64,000 nt of DNA from Terribium retamae (GTDB taxonomy: Bacteria; Pseudomonadota; Alphaproteobacteria; Rhizobiales; Rhizobiaceae). The DNA lies in assembly GCF_022347545.1 (NCBI RefSeq), contig NZ_JAKREW010000006.1, forward strand, positions 140,145-204,144, read 5' to 3'. The position numbers and the translations under genes are program-made. Of this stretch, positions 1 to 8,215 are shown piece by piece. Numbering within the stretch: the stretch's first letter is position 1; each line of letters opens with the position of its first letter. The notes beneath the pieces are model-generated. The model was given only the letters and a program-made list of their open reading frames with translations, ran no database searches and was not told where the DNA came from.

Positions 1-684
1 GCCGAAGAACTTGTAAGCCGAGCAGACCAGGAAGTCGCAGCCTATTTCGGTGACGTCGACGAGCCCATGCGGCGCGAACTGCACGGCATCGACATAGACC
101 AGCGCACCGGCAGTCCGGGCCATATGGGTGAGCTCCTTCACCCGATTGATCGAACCGGTGAGGTTGGAAGCATAGTTCAACGCCACCAGCTTCGTTCGAT
201 CGCTCAGGAGTGCCGCCAAGGCAGCCGGCTCGACCTGCCAGCTTTCCTGATCGAAAGGCAACCAGCGCACGACAAGGCCGCGATCCTCGGCCAGTTGCAG
301 CCAGGGCGAAACGTTGCCCTCATGATCCATGCGGGTGAGGATGATTTCGTCGCCCGGCGCAAAACCGCGGCCGAGGGTGCGCGAGAGGTGATAGGTCAGC
401 GTCGTCATGTTGGCGCCGATAATGATCTCCTCGGCCGTTTCCGCGCCGAGGAAATCCGCCATGGCGGCGTGAGCATCGTCCACGACCTTCTGGGCGGCCA
501 CTGTCGTCTCGAAGAAACCGCCGAGATTGGCATTGGTGCTGAGAAGACACCGCGACACCGCCTCGGCAACCGATTTCGGCACCTGCGTACCAGCCGGATT
601 GTCGAGATAGATGCGCCGACGCCCATTATCGGTCAGCGAAAGCGCCGGGAATGCTGCGCGTACGGTCTCGATCGGAAAGTCCAT
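1..684 (-). CDS. Class V aminotransferase / cysteine desulfurase-like protein (partial)
   Basis: PLP-dependent fold-type I enzyme; only the first 228 residues lie in the window and the gene runs off its left edge. I see the N-terminal small-domain strand (YLDNPAGTQVP, about residues 26-36), a conserved SNLTGSIN segment near 173-180, an aspartate in YVDAVQ (about residue 199) that should contact the pyridine nitrogen, and the Schiff-base lysine in CSAYKFFG (Lys225). The start is well supported by GGGAGG just upstream of the ATG. Known relatives use cysteine or other small amino acids, but the C-terminal catalytic loop is outside the window, so the substrate cannot be told. It lies 53 bases downstream of the aldo/keto reductase and on the same strand, so the two may be cotranscribed. 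Confidence 0.85.
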   Translation of the reverse strand, partial: MDFPIETVRAAFPALSLTDNGRRRIYLDNPAGTQVPKSVAEAVSRCLLSTNANLGGFFETTVAAQKVVDDAHAAMADFLGAETAEEIIIGANMTTLTYHLSRTLGRGFAPGDEIILTRMDHEGNVSPWLQLAEDRGLVVRWLPFDQESWQVEPAALAALLSDRTKLVALNYASNLTGSINRVKELTHMARTAGALVYVDAVQFAPHGLVDVTEIGCDFLVCSAYKFFG

Positions 685-737
685 CCTGTCCTCCCTCAGT
701 CTGTCCACCCCTTCATGCTGCATAGGCCAGCGCGGAA

Positions 738-1799
738 CTAGGGACAGGGATTGCCGACACGCTGATGCACGGCGTCGACAGCTTTTTGCATCTCTTCGGT
801 CCAGATGACGTCGGCAGCGGCAAGTGCAGTTTCGAGTTGAGCGACGCTGGTGGCACCGACAATGCTCGACGTGACGAAAGGCCGGCTCACCACATAGGCG
901 CCGGCAAAGAGTGCCGGCTCCACACCGAAGGACCGTGCCAGTTCGTTGTATTCGAGCAGCACTTCGGCGGCATTTGCCGTCTCGTAACGCTGACCTCGAT
1001 TGAAGAGCTGCGAACGAGAACCCGCCGGGCGAGCGCCATGGTCGTATTTGCCGGTCAGATAGCCTTGCGCCAGCGGCGAATAGGCAAGCAGGGAAATGTC
1101 TTCGCGGGCGCAGACCTCGGCGAGGTTCACCTCGAAAGTCCGGTTGACGAGGTTGTAGGCATTCTGCAGTGAAACGGCACGCGGCCCCACGCCTTTGTCG
1201 CTTTCGGCCAGGAAACGCATTATGCCCCAGGAACCCTCATTCGACAGACCGAGATGGCGGATCTTACCGGCCTTCACAAGCTCGTCGAAGACGGCCAGCG
1301 TCTCGCCGATCGGCGTTTCCTCGCCGCCAGGCGAATCCGCACGCAGCTGCGTACCGCCGATGCGCGTGGGATTGGCGCCCCATGGCACATCGCGATCCGG
1401 CCAGTGTATTTGGTACAGGTCGACATAATCGGTGCCGAGCCTAGCCAGCGACTTGTCGATGGCATCGAAAATGTCGACGCGCACCAGCCTGGAGGGCCGC
1501 CCCCCACGGAACCATTCGTTGGCGGTGCGGCCAACCACCTTGGTGGCCAGAACAACCCTGTCGCGGTTGCCACGTGCCTTGATCCAGCTGCCGATGATCG
1601 TTTCGGTATGCCCTTGCGTCTCCGCCTTAGGCGGAATCGGATAAAGTTCAGCCGTATCGATGAAATTGACGCCTCGCTCGAACGCCAGATCCATCTGCGC
1701 ATGCCCTTCGGCTGATGTGTTCTGCTGGCCCCAGGTCATGGAACCCAGACAGATCTTGGAGACGAGAAGATCTGTCCGACCGAGACGGCGTTTCTGCAT
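738..1799 (-). CDS. Aldo/keto reductase, Tas/YajO-like
   Basis: Cytosolic NADPH-dependent aldehyde/ketone reductase of the AKR superfamily, 353 residues. The N-terminal KRRLGRTDLLVSKICLG is the usual first strand. FIDTAELYP carries the catalytic Asp and Tyr. Further in are the catalytic lysine region (VVLATKVVG), YVDLYQIHWPDRD with the active-site His, and IRHLGLSNEG. The open frame reaches 32 codons further upstream, but GGAG six bases before the ATG at 1799 and the family length support the start chosen here. The Tas-like features are the long insert after the IHWPDRD segment and the length near 350. The physiological substrate is unknown. The gene is probably cotranscribed with the aminotransferase gene that follows. 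Confidence 0.9.
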   Translation of the reverse strand: MQKRRLGRTDLLVSKICLGSMTWGQQNTSAEGHAQMDLAFERGVNFIDTAELYPIPPKAETQGHTETIIGSWIKARGNRDRVVLATKVVGRTANEWFRGGRPSRLVRVDIFDAIDKSLARLGTDYVDLYQIHWPDRDVPWGANPTRIGGTQLRADSPGGEETPIGETLAVFDELVKAGKIRHLGLSNEGSWGIMRFLAESDKGVGPRAVSLQNAYNLVNRTFEVNLAEVCAREDISLLAYSPLAQGYLTGKYDHGARPAGSRSQLFNRGQRYETANAAEVLLEYNELARSFGVEPALFAGAYVVSRPFVTSSIVGATSVAQLETALAAADVIWTEEMQKAVDAVHQRVGNPCP

Positions 1800-1915
1800 T
1801 TTTTCTCCGGAGCGGATTTGGTCTGGATGCGCTGCAAAGCGGGATGGAACCAAGCATAGGCGTGGCCGGCTCGAAGGCCAAGCCGGCCCGGCCACACAAG
1901 CTGGGGTGGACTGGT

Positions 1916-2560
1916 CTAACGGCGGCGGGTGGCGGCCAAGGCCCTTTTCTTGGCCTCGTCGATAAGCATGTTGGCCACCTGCATGCGGATCATGGCGCGC
2001 TGCCTCAGATGCGGCGCAACCCGGTCCGGATGATTGGCGAACGCGAAATCACGGCGCAGGCGCGCAAGGTCAGCCGCTTTCGCTATATGGCCGAGGCCGA
2101 GTTCCGAAGCAATCGCGTCGGGATCGATCGGCGGCAGCGCTTCTTCCGGTTTGGGATGCTCGTCCGCCAGCACGACTCGCGCCTGGTCAAGCAAAGCCGA
2201 GAATTCGGCTGCCAGGTCAGCACCGCTTTCACGATATTCGGCTGCCGCCGCCTCGCCGGACACCTTGATGCGACCGGAATGCAGCTCGTCGACAACGGAA
2301 AGATAGTCGAAGGGAATGGTCGGTTTTGCTCCAGCCTCGTCCGCTTCTCCTGAAGCGACAAAGAGATCGTCGAGCAAGGAAGCGAAATCCCGCTTGGCTC
2401 CGGTAGCGATGTCAGCCTCCCAGCAATGCGCGCCAACGTGCGCGAACGATACATCCGGCTCGTTAAGAATGCATGCCATCGGCGACAGGATTTTTAGCGA
2501 TGATCCGCCCTGAGAACGTCGTCGAAGACGCTTTCGGATGCCCGTTGAGGGCTGCGACAT
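1916..2560 (-). CDS. J-domain-like protein
   Basis: Hypothetical protein of 214 residues. Near the C terminus, LRRDFAFANHPDRVAPHLR has the HPD tripeptide typical of DnaJ J-domains, preceded by a short helix and followed by a helix, so it may be a small co-chaperone or a degenerate J-domain. The central part (about residues 30-140) is acidic and I recognise no domain in it. Two ATG starts are possible; I chose the one opening MSQPSTGIRKRL. One 15 codons earlier (2605) is equally open and neither has a clear ribosome-binding site. It stands alone, with the aldo/keto reductase 116 bases downstream on the same strand. Confidence 0.6.
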   Translation of the reverse strand: MSQPSTGIRKRLRRRSQGGSSLKILSPMACILNEPDVSFAHVGAHCWEADIATGAKRDFASLLDDLFVASGEADEAGAKPTIPFDYLSVVDELHSGRIKVSGEAAAAEYRESGADLAAEFSALLDQARVVLADEHPKPEEALPPIDPDAIASELGLGHIAKAADLARLRRDFAFANHPDRVAPHLRQRAMIRMQVANMLIDEAKKRALAATRRR

Positions 2561-2666
2561 ATTGTGCAGCGCAGCATAAACCCGGCCAATGTGACTATGC
2601 TGCACTGCAACAACGATCCTGAATCACCTATATTTGAAGTGGGAGGACCAACCGGAGCCGAGAACC

Positions 2667-2831
2667 ATGGGGTTCTTCACCGAGATGTTCGCCCGTCCAC
2701 GCCCGCAAGAACAGGTGGGTTATCGTGCCTCGCTAGCACTCATCTATGCGATGAACCGTGCCGACCGCGCTGAGTCTGGCATCAAGCCGGCGGATTTTCC
2801 CCGTATCGCCCGAACTCCCGCGCTTCGCTGA
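2667..2831 (+). CDS. Small hypothetical protein (54 aa)
   Basis: A 54-residue open frame beginning MGFFTEMFARPRPQ and rich in Arg and Ala. GGAG lies nine bases before the ATG, which is the main evidence for translation. It sits between two minus-strand genes, so it would need its own promoter. I do not recognise a domain; the amphipathic start could be a membrane-associating helix. It may equally be a chance frame. Confidence 0.4.
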   Translation: MGFFTEMFARPRPQEQVGYRASLALIYAMNRADRAESGIKPADFPRIARTPALR

Positions 2832-2870
2832 CCGGCGCCGCAATCGGGATTTGCCGAGAGGTGCTTAATC

Positions 2871-3389
2871 TCAGGCTCGTTGTTGCCCACCGCTGATGAA
2901 GGTGACCTTGCCCAGCGGCACGCCATTGTGGCGCAGGATGTCATAGGCGGTGGTGACATGGAAATAGAAGTTGGGCATGGCGAAGTGCAGCAGATACTGC
3001 AAGCCGGGCATTGAAAGTTGCCGGCCACCCAGCCGAAGCTCAATCGTCTTTTCCTCGGATCCAGCAATGTCTTGCGCGGTGAACGTCGCCAGATAATCCG
3101 TCGTACGGCCGATACGAGCGTGCAAATCATCGAAAGTCTGCTCGTCGTCCTCGAATCGCGGCGCATCACGCCCCGCAAGCCTCGAGCTTGCACCCTTGGC
3201 GTGATCGGTCGCGATCTGCACTTGCCGGGTCAGCGGGAACATATCCGGCGCCAGACGTGCAGAAAGAAAGACTTCCGGATCGATCTTGCGTTCGGCCGCA
3301 TTCTTCTCAGCAGCTTCCAACACGCCGGCCAATGCCTTCAGCCTGGCCTGAAACACCGCGACCGACGCGTCATACATGGATATCGCCAT
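2871..3389 (-). CDS. DUF1993 family protein
   Basis: Soluble 172-residue protein matching the DUF1993 pattern I know from alphaproteobacteria: an opening MYDASVAVFQARLKAL, a middle LAPDMFPLTRQVQIATDHAKG, and a C-terminal PNFYFHVTTAYDILRHNGVPLGK. The fold is DinB-like, a four-helix bundle, but no enzymatic role is established. The start was chosen at the first ATG, which preserves the complete N-terminal helix. It is monocistronic and divergent from the secreted protein at 3515. Confidence 0.8.
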   Translation of the reverse strand: MAISMYDASVAVFQARLKALAGVLEAAEKNAAERKIDPEVFLSARLAPDMFPLTRQVQIATDHAKGASSRLAGRDAPRFEDDEQTFDDLHARIGRTTDYLATFTAQDIAGSEEKTIELRLGGRQLSMPGLQYLLHFAMPNFYFHVTTAYDILRHNGVPLGKVTFISGGQQRA

Positions 3390-3514
3390 AACCGTTTTCC
3401 CTGCTGCCGATCGAGACGTAGCGCTTTCGCCGGCGGTTCTTCAAGTGTCGCCGAGCCGTCACGCGCCTGCCTCATTCGGCACCGATGCTGGTCGGGTCGA
3501 GTGGAGATTCTCCG

Positions 3515-4555
3515 ATGAAAAGCGCCTTTTTTGCCGCGACCACAATCATCGGCGTTGCCGTGTTCGGTCAAGCTGTCCGAGCAGCCGAACCGCCTTACCT
3601 CGACGACCGGACCGATGCCGCAGCTATCATCCGCTCGCTGTATAACGCCATCAGCCGCCACGAGTATGCGCGTGCCTGGGACTATTTTGGGGACACGAAG
3701 CCAGCCAAGGATTTCGACAGCTTCACCAAGGGATATGAGGGGACTGAGACGGTTGAGGTACTGACCGGGAATGCGGGCAGCGAGGGGGCGGCCGGCAGTA
3801 TTTACTATACCATTCCGGTTGCGATCCGTGCCGTCGACAAAGCCGGCAATGGCAAGGTGTTCGCCGGCTGCTACACGCTGCGGCAGGTCAATGCCGAAGT
3901 TCAAGCACCGCCGTTCAACCCTATTCGCATCGAGAAAGGAGCGCTGAAGCTTTCCGATAAGGAATTCGGGGAGGCTTTGCCGGAAAGCTGTGGCGACAGC
4001 CCACCAATTCCAAAGAAGGATGCGGAACTCGATCAGGCAAAAAGAGCCTTTCTCGCAAGCTATGGCGAGGCATGCGATCCAGAGGGTCCTGCTGGCCGCC
4101 AAATCGGCGATCCCACCGTCTACGACATCCGCTACAAGTCCGCGGACGATCAGCCGGAGAAGACGGCGCGGCTCTTTCAGTTCTTTTGCTCGATGGCGGC
4201 CTACAACGAAAGTTCGATCTTCTATTTTTCGGATGCCGAGCAGAGCGTGAACCAGTTGCAGTTCGCAGTGCCGGACCTCGATATCCGTTATGAAAACGGC
4301 AATACCGAAGGCAAGGTCGAGCATGTCGGCATCGTCGGGTTCCGCACCGTCGATCGGCTTATCAATGCGAGCTACGACGAGAACAATCACACGATTGTCT
4401 CTCATGACAAATGGCGTGGCGTCGGTGATGCATCATCGGACGGCACGTACCTGTTTCGCAACGGGGTATTCGCTCTGGTGCAGTACGATGTCGATGCGAG
4501 CTATGATGGCGAGGTCAACCCGGAAACGGTGATCGACTACAACACCGCGCCCTGA
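3515..4555 (+). CDS. Secreted DUF1176-like protein
   Basis: Protein of 346 residues with a clear Sec signal peptide (MKSAFFAATTIIGVAVFGQA, cleavage likely after VRA), hence probably periplasmic. The C-terminal half (CSMAAYNESS, then a WRGVGDASSDGTYLF segment and a YDVDASYDGEVNP end) resembles the DUF1176 family. The N-terminal part (about 25-150) resembles an NTF2/Tim44-like fold opening with an AAIIRSLYNAISRHEYARAW helix. The start at 3515 has GGAG seven bases upstream; an in-frame codon at 3485 would spoil the signal peptide. Function unknown. Confidence 0.75.
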   Translation: MKSAFFAATTIIGVAVFGQAVRAAEPPYLDDRTDAAAIIRSLYNAISRHEYARAWDYFGDTKPAKDFDSFTKGYEGTETVEVLTGNAGSEGAAGSIYYTIPVAIRAVDKAGNGKVFAGCYTLRQVNAEVQAPPFNPIRIEKGALKLSDKEFGEALPESCGDSPPIPKKDAELDQAKRAFLASYGEACDPEGPAGRQIGDPTVYDIRYKSADDQPEKTARLFQFFCSMAAYNESSIFYFSDAEQSVNQLQFAVPDLDIRYENGNTEGKVEHVGIVGFRTVDRLINASYDENNHTIVSHDKWRGVGDASSDGTYLFRNGVFALVQYDVDASYDGEVNPETVIDYNTAP

Positions 4556-4566
4556 TCTCCGTCGCT

Positions 4567-5487
4567 CTATTTGGACCGCGACAGCATCCAATTCAGTGTC
4601 TCGCGCCAGTCGGTCATGCGGATCGGTGTGCCGTGCGTACCCGTCTCGAAGCGCACGAAACGGGTCGGGTAAGCCTTTGATTTGGCGAGGATCGAACGGA
4701 AGAAGGTCTCCTGGTTTTCGACCGGAAAGACCGGATCCTTGCTGCCCTGACCGAAAAACACCGGCACGCGCCGCTTGAAGGCGGGACTGGTGAAGAAATT
4801 TTCGTCCCACAACGACCCGAGCAGCACCAGCCCGTCGATACGGTTGCCGGTGTCAGGGCGACCCGCCAGTTTCCAGCACAGCGCTCCGCCCATCGAACCA
4901 CAGGCGACGAATATCTTCGCGCCGGGCGAACGCTCGGCATAGTAGCCGATCAACGCCGCCACCTGCCCCGCCCCTTTGTCGCCGAAATCGGTGAAATCCG
5001 GCGACAGATACAGGCCGTTATTATTGGCCATCAGGTTCTTGAGACGATTGAAGTTGCCGCCGAAGGTGAAATCATCGACGCCCTGCTTTCGGCTGCCGCC
5101 TTGCCCGTGCAGGTAAAGCACGATGATGGCGGCTCCTTCCGTCTTGCCGACGGCGACATGGCGCAACGTGCCGGCATCAAGCTTCAGCGCCAGATCCTGC
5201 TGCATACTGCGCACGGCGGTCGAGGTGTATTGCGGACGCACCCGCCGCTCCGGCACCGCATCGCGCTCGTTGATATCGCGCATCTCGCGGTAGTCGACCA
5301 CGCGATAGACGTCGCCCTTTTCAGCGGAAAGAATGCCCGGATAGGCAAAAAGCTCGTCTTTGAAGGGCTTCAACGCTTGCGCTTCGGCGAAAACGACTGT
5401 CGAGGCAGATAACAGCAGGAGCACCAGCGGAAAGCGGAGGCACCGCGCAAGGCTTGATGTGAAGGAAGAGGTAACGATCGCGTTCAT
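4567..5487 (-). CDS. Secreted alpha/beta hydrolase
   Basis: 306-residue serine hydrolase with an N-terminal hydrophobic export signal (about residues 18-35). The alpha/beta core shows the oxyanion segment LYLHGQGGSRKQ, a nucleophile elbow CGSMGG with Ser198, an acidic residue in GQGSKDPVFP and a histidine in GTHGTP, so the triad looks complete. The substrate is not predictable; esters or peptides in the periplasm are plausible. No strong ribosome-binding site precedes the ATG. It converges with the DUF1176-like gene 11 bases away and lies just upstream of the molybdenum-cofactor operon's last gene. Confidence 0.75.
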   Translation of the reverse strand: MNAIVTSSFTSSLARCLRFPLVLLLLSASTVVFAEAQALKPFKDELFAYPGILSAEKGDVYRVVDYREMRDINERDAVPERRVRPQYTSTAVRSMQQDLALKLDAGTLRHVAVGKTEGAAIIVLYLHGQGGSRKQGVDDFTFGGNFNRLKNLMANNNGLYLSPDFTDFGDKGAGQVAALIGYYAERSPGAKIFVACGSMGGALCWKLAGRPDTGNRIDGLVLLGSLWDENFFTSPAFKRRVPVFFGQGSKDPVFPVENQETFFRSILAKSKAYPTRFVRFETGTHGTPIRMTDWRETLNWMLSRSK

Positions 5488-5520
5488 ATGCAGAGGGTTG
5501 CTTTGCCGCAGGCCCTCTTG

Positions 5521-7149
5521 TCAATCCTGCAGCACACCGCCAGCGTTTGCCAACGCCTCGCGGGTATCGACATCGACGAAAGCGCCTGCACCGATCTCAA
5601 CGTCTATGATATCCAACCCTTCCGCCTCAACGATATGGCGCGCTCCGGTGTCGCCTTCGAGATGGCTGACGGCAGAGAACAGCGAACGCGGCAGGATCAC
5701 GGGGTTACCCCGCCGGCCATTATGTGAGGCACGCACCACCGAACGCCCCCCGGACGCGCGAAAGGCATCGATCAGCCGGTCGAGATCCGATGGCGATACG
5801 CCAGGCATGTCGCCAAGCACCACCAGGACCCCCGCTGCATCATCAGCAAGCGTGGAGACACCCACCTTCAGTGACGTCGACAATCCTTCGGCGAAATGCG
5901 GATTCTCGACAAAGGTCACCTGGAGACCAGCGAGCGCATTTTTCACGCGCTCGCCCTGATGACCAATGACCACGAGGACGCCGTTTGCCTTTGAGGCAAG
6001 AGCCCGCTCTGCGCTCAGCCGCGCCAACGGCGTGCCGCCGAAAAGCGCGAGAAGCTTGTTCGGACCACCCATGCGACTGGAGCGACCGGCCGCCAGCAGC
6101 ACGACCGGCACTTCCAGGGCTACCTCTTTCGCCCCACCTTTGCCGGAGACAAGTTCGCGGGGCTGCGGCCGGGTCGGGATCTCCATCAGGAGTCCCCCCA
6201 CTCCCATGCCGGCGATATCCTCTTTCGTCACCGGAATGCCGGTCATCAATCGATCCAGCACCCAGTCGAAACCGTTCAGCTTTGGGCTGCGCGCACAGCC
6301 CGGCGCGCCGAGCACGGGTTTGCCCTGCCGCTCGCCCAGCACGAAAAGATTGCCGGGGTCGACCGGCATGCCGGAGCGGTGAACGATCCCGCCGGCGGCA
6401 CGGATGGCGGCCGGGATGACATCTTCATCCGGATCGCTCATCGCTGAAGCGCCGAACACCAGCACCATGTCACTGCTGGCGGCCAGTTGTTCGATGGCGC
6501 TGGCGACTTCCGGTGCGGAATGCGGCGTGCGGATCTCACCCGAGATCGAACTTCCGGTACGCCCCAGGCGCTCCTGGGTAACCTGGAGGGTCTTGTCCAG
6601 CACACTGCTCTTGATCGAAGGCAGAACGGTTTGCACCACGCCCACCCTGAAGGGCTTGTAGGGATGCATGCGGAAGGCTTCCCGGCCCCGCCCCAGCTCA
6701 AGTGCGCGCTCCAGCACGTTTTCCGAGACCGCAAAAGGGATGATCTTGATCGTTGCCACCATCTGTCCCTCCACCATCGGCGCGAAGGGCGGCATGGTGG
6801 CGATGGTGATGTCCGGGTCGACGAGGTTGATGGCATCGATCAGTTGCCGATCGACCGTGAAGACGCCGGAAACCGTGGCATGAAGGTTGACGCGGCCGGT
6901 GGCCGCCGGCCTAGCCTCAATGCCGGCGAAGGAAAGGCCTGCGGCCAGCCGTTCTGCGGCAGCATTCTCCTCGACATCGTCTTCGGCCAGCACCGCAACG
7001 ATGATGTCTCTCAAGCCGGCGTCCCGCATCGCAGCGACGTCTTCGGCAGAGAGGACACGCGCCTTGCGGAAGCGCTTTGCGCCGACCACGGTCGAATGGG
7101 CCAGGATTGCGCCTTCGGCTTCCTCCAACGGCACAGAACCGAATTTCAC
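5521..7149 (-). CDS. Fused molybdopterin-binding / MocA-like nucleotidyltransferase protein
   Basis: 542-residue two-domain protein. Residues ~1-340 form a MoeA/CinA-like molybdopterin-binding module (VSGVFTVDRQLIDAINLVDPDI; GASAMSDPDEDVIPAAI). Residues ~350-540 are a MobA/MocA-type nucleotidyltransferase with the binding loop LLAAGRSSRMGGPNKLL and the metal-site VVLGDMPGVSPSD. By family knowledge it should cytidylylate or otherwise finish the molybdenum cofactor for xanthine-oxidase-type enzymes, in the cytosol. The start is GTG, overlapping the stop of the upstream XdhC gene (GTGA), which indicates translational coupling. It is the last gene of the maturation operon. Confidence 0.85.
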   Translation of the reverse strand: MKFGSVPLEEAEGAILAHSTVVGAKRFRKARVLSAEDVAAMRDAGLRDIIVAVLAEDDVEENAAAERLAAGLSFAGIEARPAATGRVNLHATVSGVFTVDRQLIDAINLVDPDITIATMPPFAPMVEGQMVATIKIIPFAVSENVLERALELGRGREAFRMHPYKPFRVGVVQTVLPSIKSSVLDKTLQVTQERLGRTGSSISGEIRTPHSAPEVASAIEQLAASSDMVLVFGASAMSDPDEDVIPAAIRAAGGIVHRSGMPVDPGNLFVLGERQGKPVLGAPGCARSPKLNGFDWVLDRLMTGIPVTKEDIAGMGVGGLLMEIPTRPQPRELVSGKGGAKEVALEVPVVLLAAGRSSRMGGPNKLLALFGGTPLARLSAERALASKANGVLVVIGHQGERVKNALAGLQVTFVENPHFAEGLSTSLKVGVSTLADDAAGVLVVLGDMPGVSPSDLDRLIDAFRASGGRSVVRASHNGRRGNPVILPRSLFSAVSHLEGDTGARHIVEAEGLDIIDVEIGAGAFVDVDTREALANAGGVLQD

Positions 7150-7850
7150 GCTGCTTCGCCCTTGCGCTGAAGGCCACGCGAGCGGAAGGCGTCGATCACT
7201 TCGGCCAGAACCGCCACTGCGATCTCGGCCGGACTCGCCGCGCCGATATCAACGCCGATCGGCGAATGGATGCGAGCGATATCCTCGACGCCCGCACCGA
7301 GGGCCAACAGGCGCTCGACACGCTTGGCGTGCGTCTTGCGGCTGCCGAGTGCACCAACATAGAAACAACGCGCTTCGAGCGCTGCCTTCAGTGCGAAATC
7401 GTCGATCTTGGGATCATGGGTGACGGCAGCGAGAGCGGTGTAGCCATCGAGCGGTTGCCGTGCCAGCACATCTTGTGGCCATTCGGCATGCAGCGGTACG
7501 TCCGGAAAGCGGTCGGGCGTCGCGAAAGCGCTGCGCGGATCGATGATCTCGACCGGATAGCCCGCAATCCTGGCCATCGGCGCAAGGGCCTGGCTGATGT
7601 GAACGGCGCCGATCACCACCAGGCGCGGCTGCGGCAAATGAGCATTGAGGAAAAAGCTACGTCCCTCCGCTTCCACGGAACCGGAAAGTCCGGTGCGAAA
7701 GGCCCGTTCAATGGCGGCGCCCAATTCTCCGGCAACCGTATCGCCCTCGCGCACGACACGATCGCGCCCGTCGCCAAGATCGGTTACCAGCACCGCGGCA
7801 CGGCGCGCGCGGCGCTCTGCGTTCAATGTCTTGAGAACATAGGGATCCAT
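7146..7850 (-). CDS. XdhC-like protein, Rossmann (C-terminal) half
   Basis: 234-residue protein matching the C-terminal domain of XdhC/CoxI: a Rossmann dinucleotide-like segment LVVIGAVHISQALAPMARIAGY, then IDPRSAFATPDRF, a VTHDPKIDD segment and ALGSRKTHAKR followed by IHSPIGVDIGAASPAEIAVAVLAE. XdhC proteins bind molybdenum cofactor, promote its sulfuration and hand it to the apoenzyme. I chose the ATG at 7850, eight bases after the preceding stop. A longer frame to 7919 would overlap the N-terminal-half gene and lacks family similarity. It overlaps the next gene by four bases. Confidence 0.85.
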   Translation of the reverse strand: MDPYVLKTLNAERRARRAAVLVTDLGDGRDRVVREGDTVAGELGAAIERAFRTGLSGSVEAEGRSFFLNAHLPQPRLVVIGAVHISQALAPMARIAGYPVEIIDPRSAFATPDRFPDVPLHAEWPQDVLARQPLDGYTALAAVTHDPKIDDFALKAALEARCFYVGALGSRKTHAKRVERLLALGAGVEDIARIHSPIGVDIGAASPAEIAVAVLAEVIDAFRSRGLQRKGEAA

Positions 7851-7858
7851 GTGACGTG

Positions 7859-8194
7859 CTAACCCAGCCGTTCGAGATAGACCTTGATGCGCCCGCCGCA
7901 AGAAAGCCCTACCTGCCATGCCGTTTCGTCGGCAACGCCGAATTCGAGCATTTTGGCCTTGCCGGACCCAATGACATCCAGCGCTTCGGCGACCACGGCT
8001 CCTTCGACACAGCCACCGGAGACCGAGCCGTGGAAATTGCCTTCCGCGTCGATGACCAGATGGCTGCCGGCCTGGCGCGGCGCCGAGCCCCAGGTTTCGA
8101 CAACCGTGGCGATGGCGACGTCCTTGCCGTTCTTCATCCAGTCCTCCGCGATGAGCAACGGGTCGCGAACCTCATCGAGATAGGTACTGTTCAT
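7859..8194 (-). CDS. XdhC/CoxF-like protein, N-terminal half
   Basis: 111-residue protein equivalent to the N-terminal XdhC_CoxI domain: ATVVETWGSAPRQAGSHLVI, then GSVSGGCVEGAVV containing the family cysteine (SGGC), and VGLSCGGRIKVYLE with a second conserved cysteine. These residues are thought to contact the molybdenum cofactor. Three in-frame ATGs exist; GGAGG lies seven bases before the one at 8194 (MNSTYLDEV), which I prefer. Splitting XdhC into two adjacent genes is common in rhizobia, and together they would form the full chaperone. Confidence 0.85.
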   Translation of the reverse strand: MNSTYLDEVRDPLLIAEDWMKNGKDVAIATVVETWGSAPRQAGSHLVIDAEGNFHGSVSGGCVEGAVVAEALDVIGSGKAKMLEFGVADETAWQVGLSCGGRIKVYLERLG

Positions 8195-8215
8195 GGCCAT
8201 TCCTCCAGACATCGG

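Noticed and set aside
7146..7919. Longer XdhC C-half starting at 7919
   Set aside because: It would overlap the N-half gene by about 60 bases; the ATG at 7850 fits both spacing and family length.
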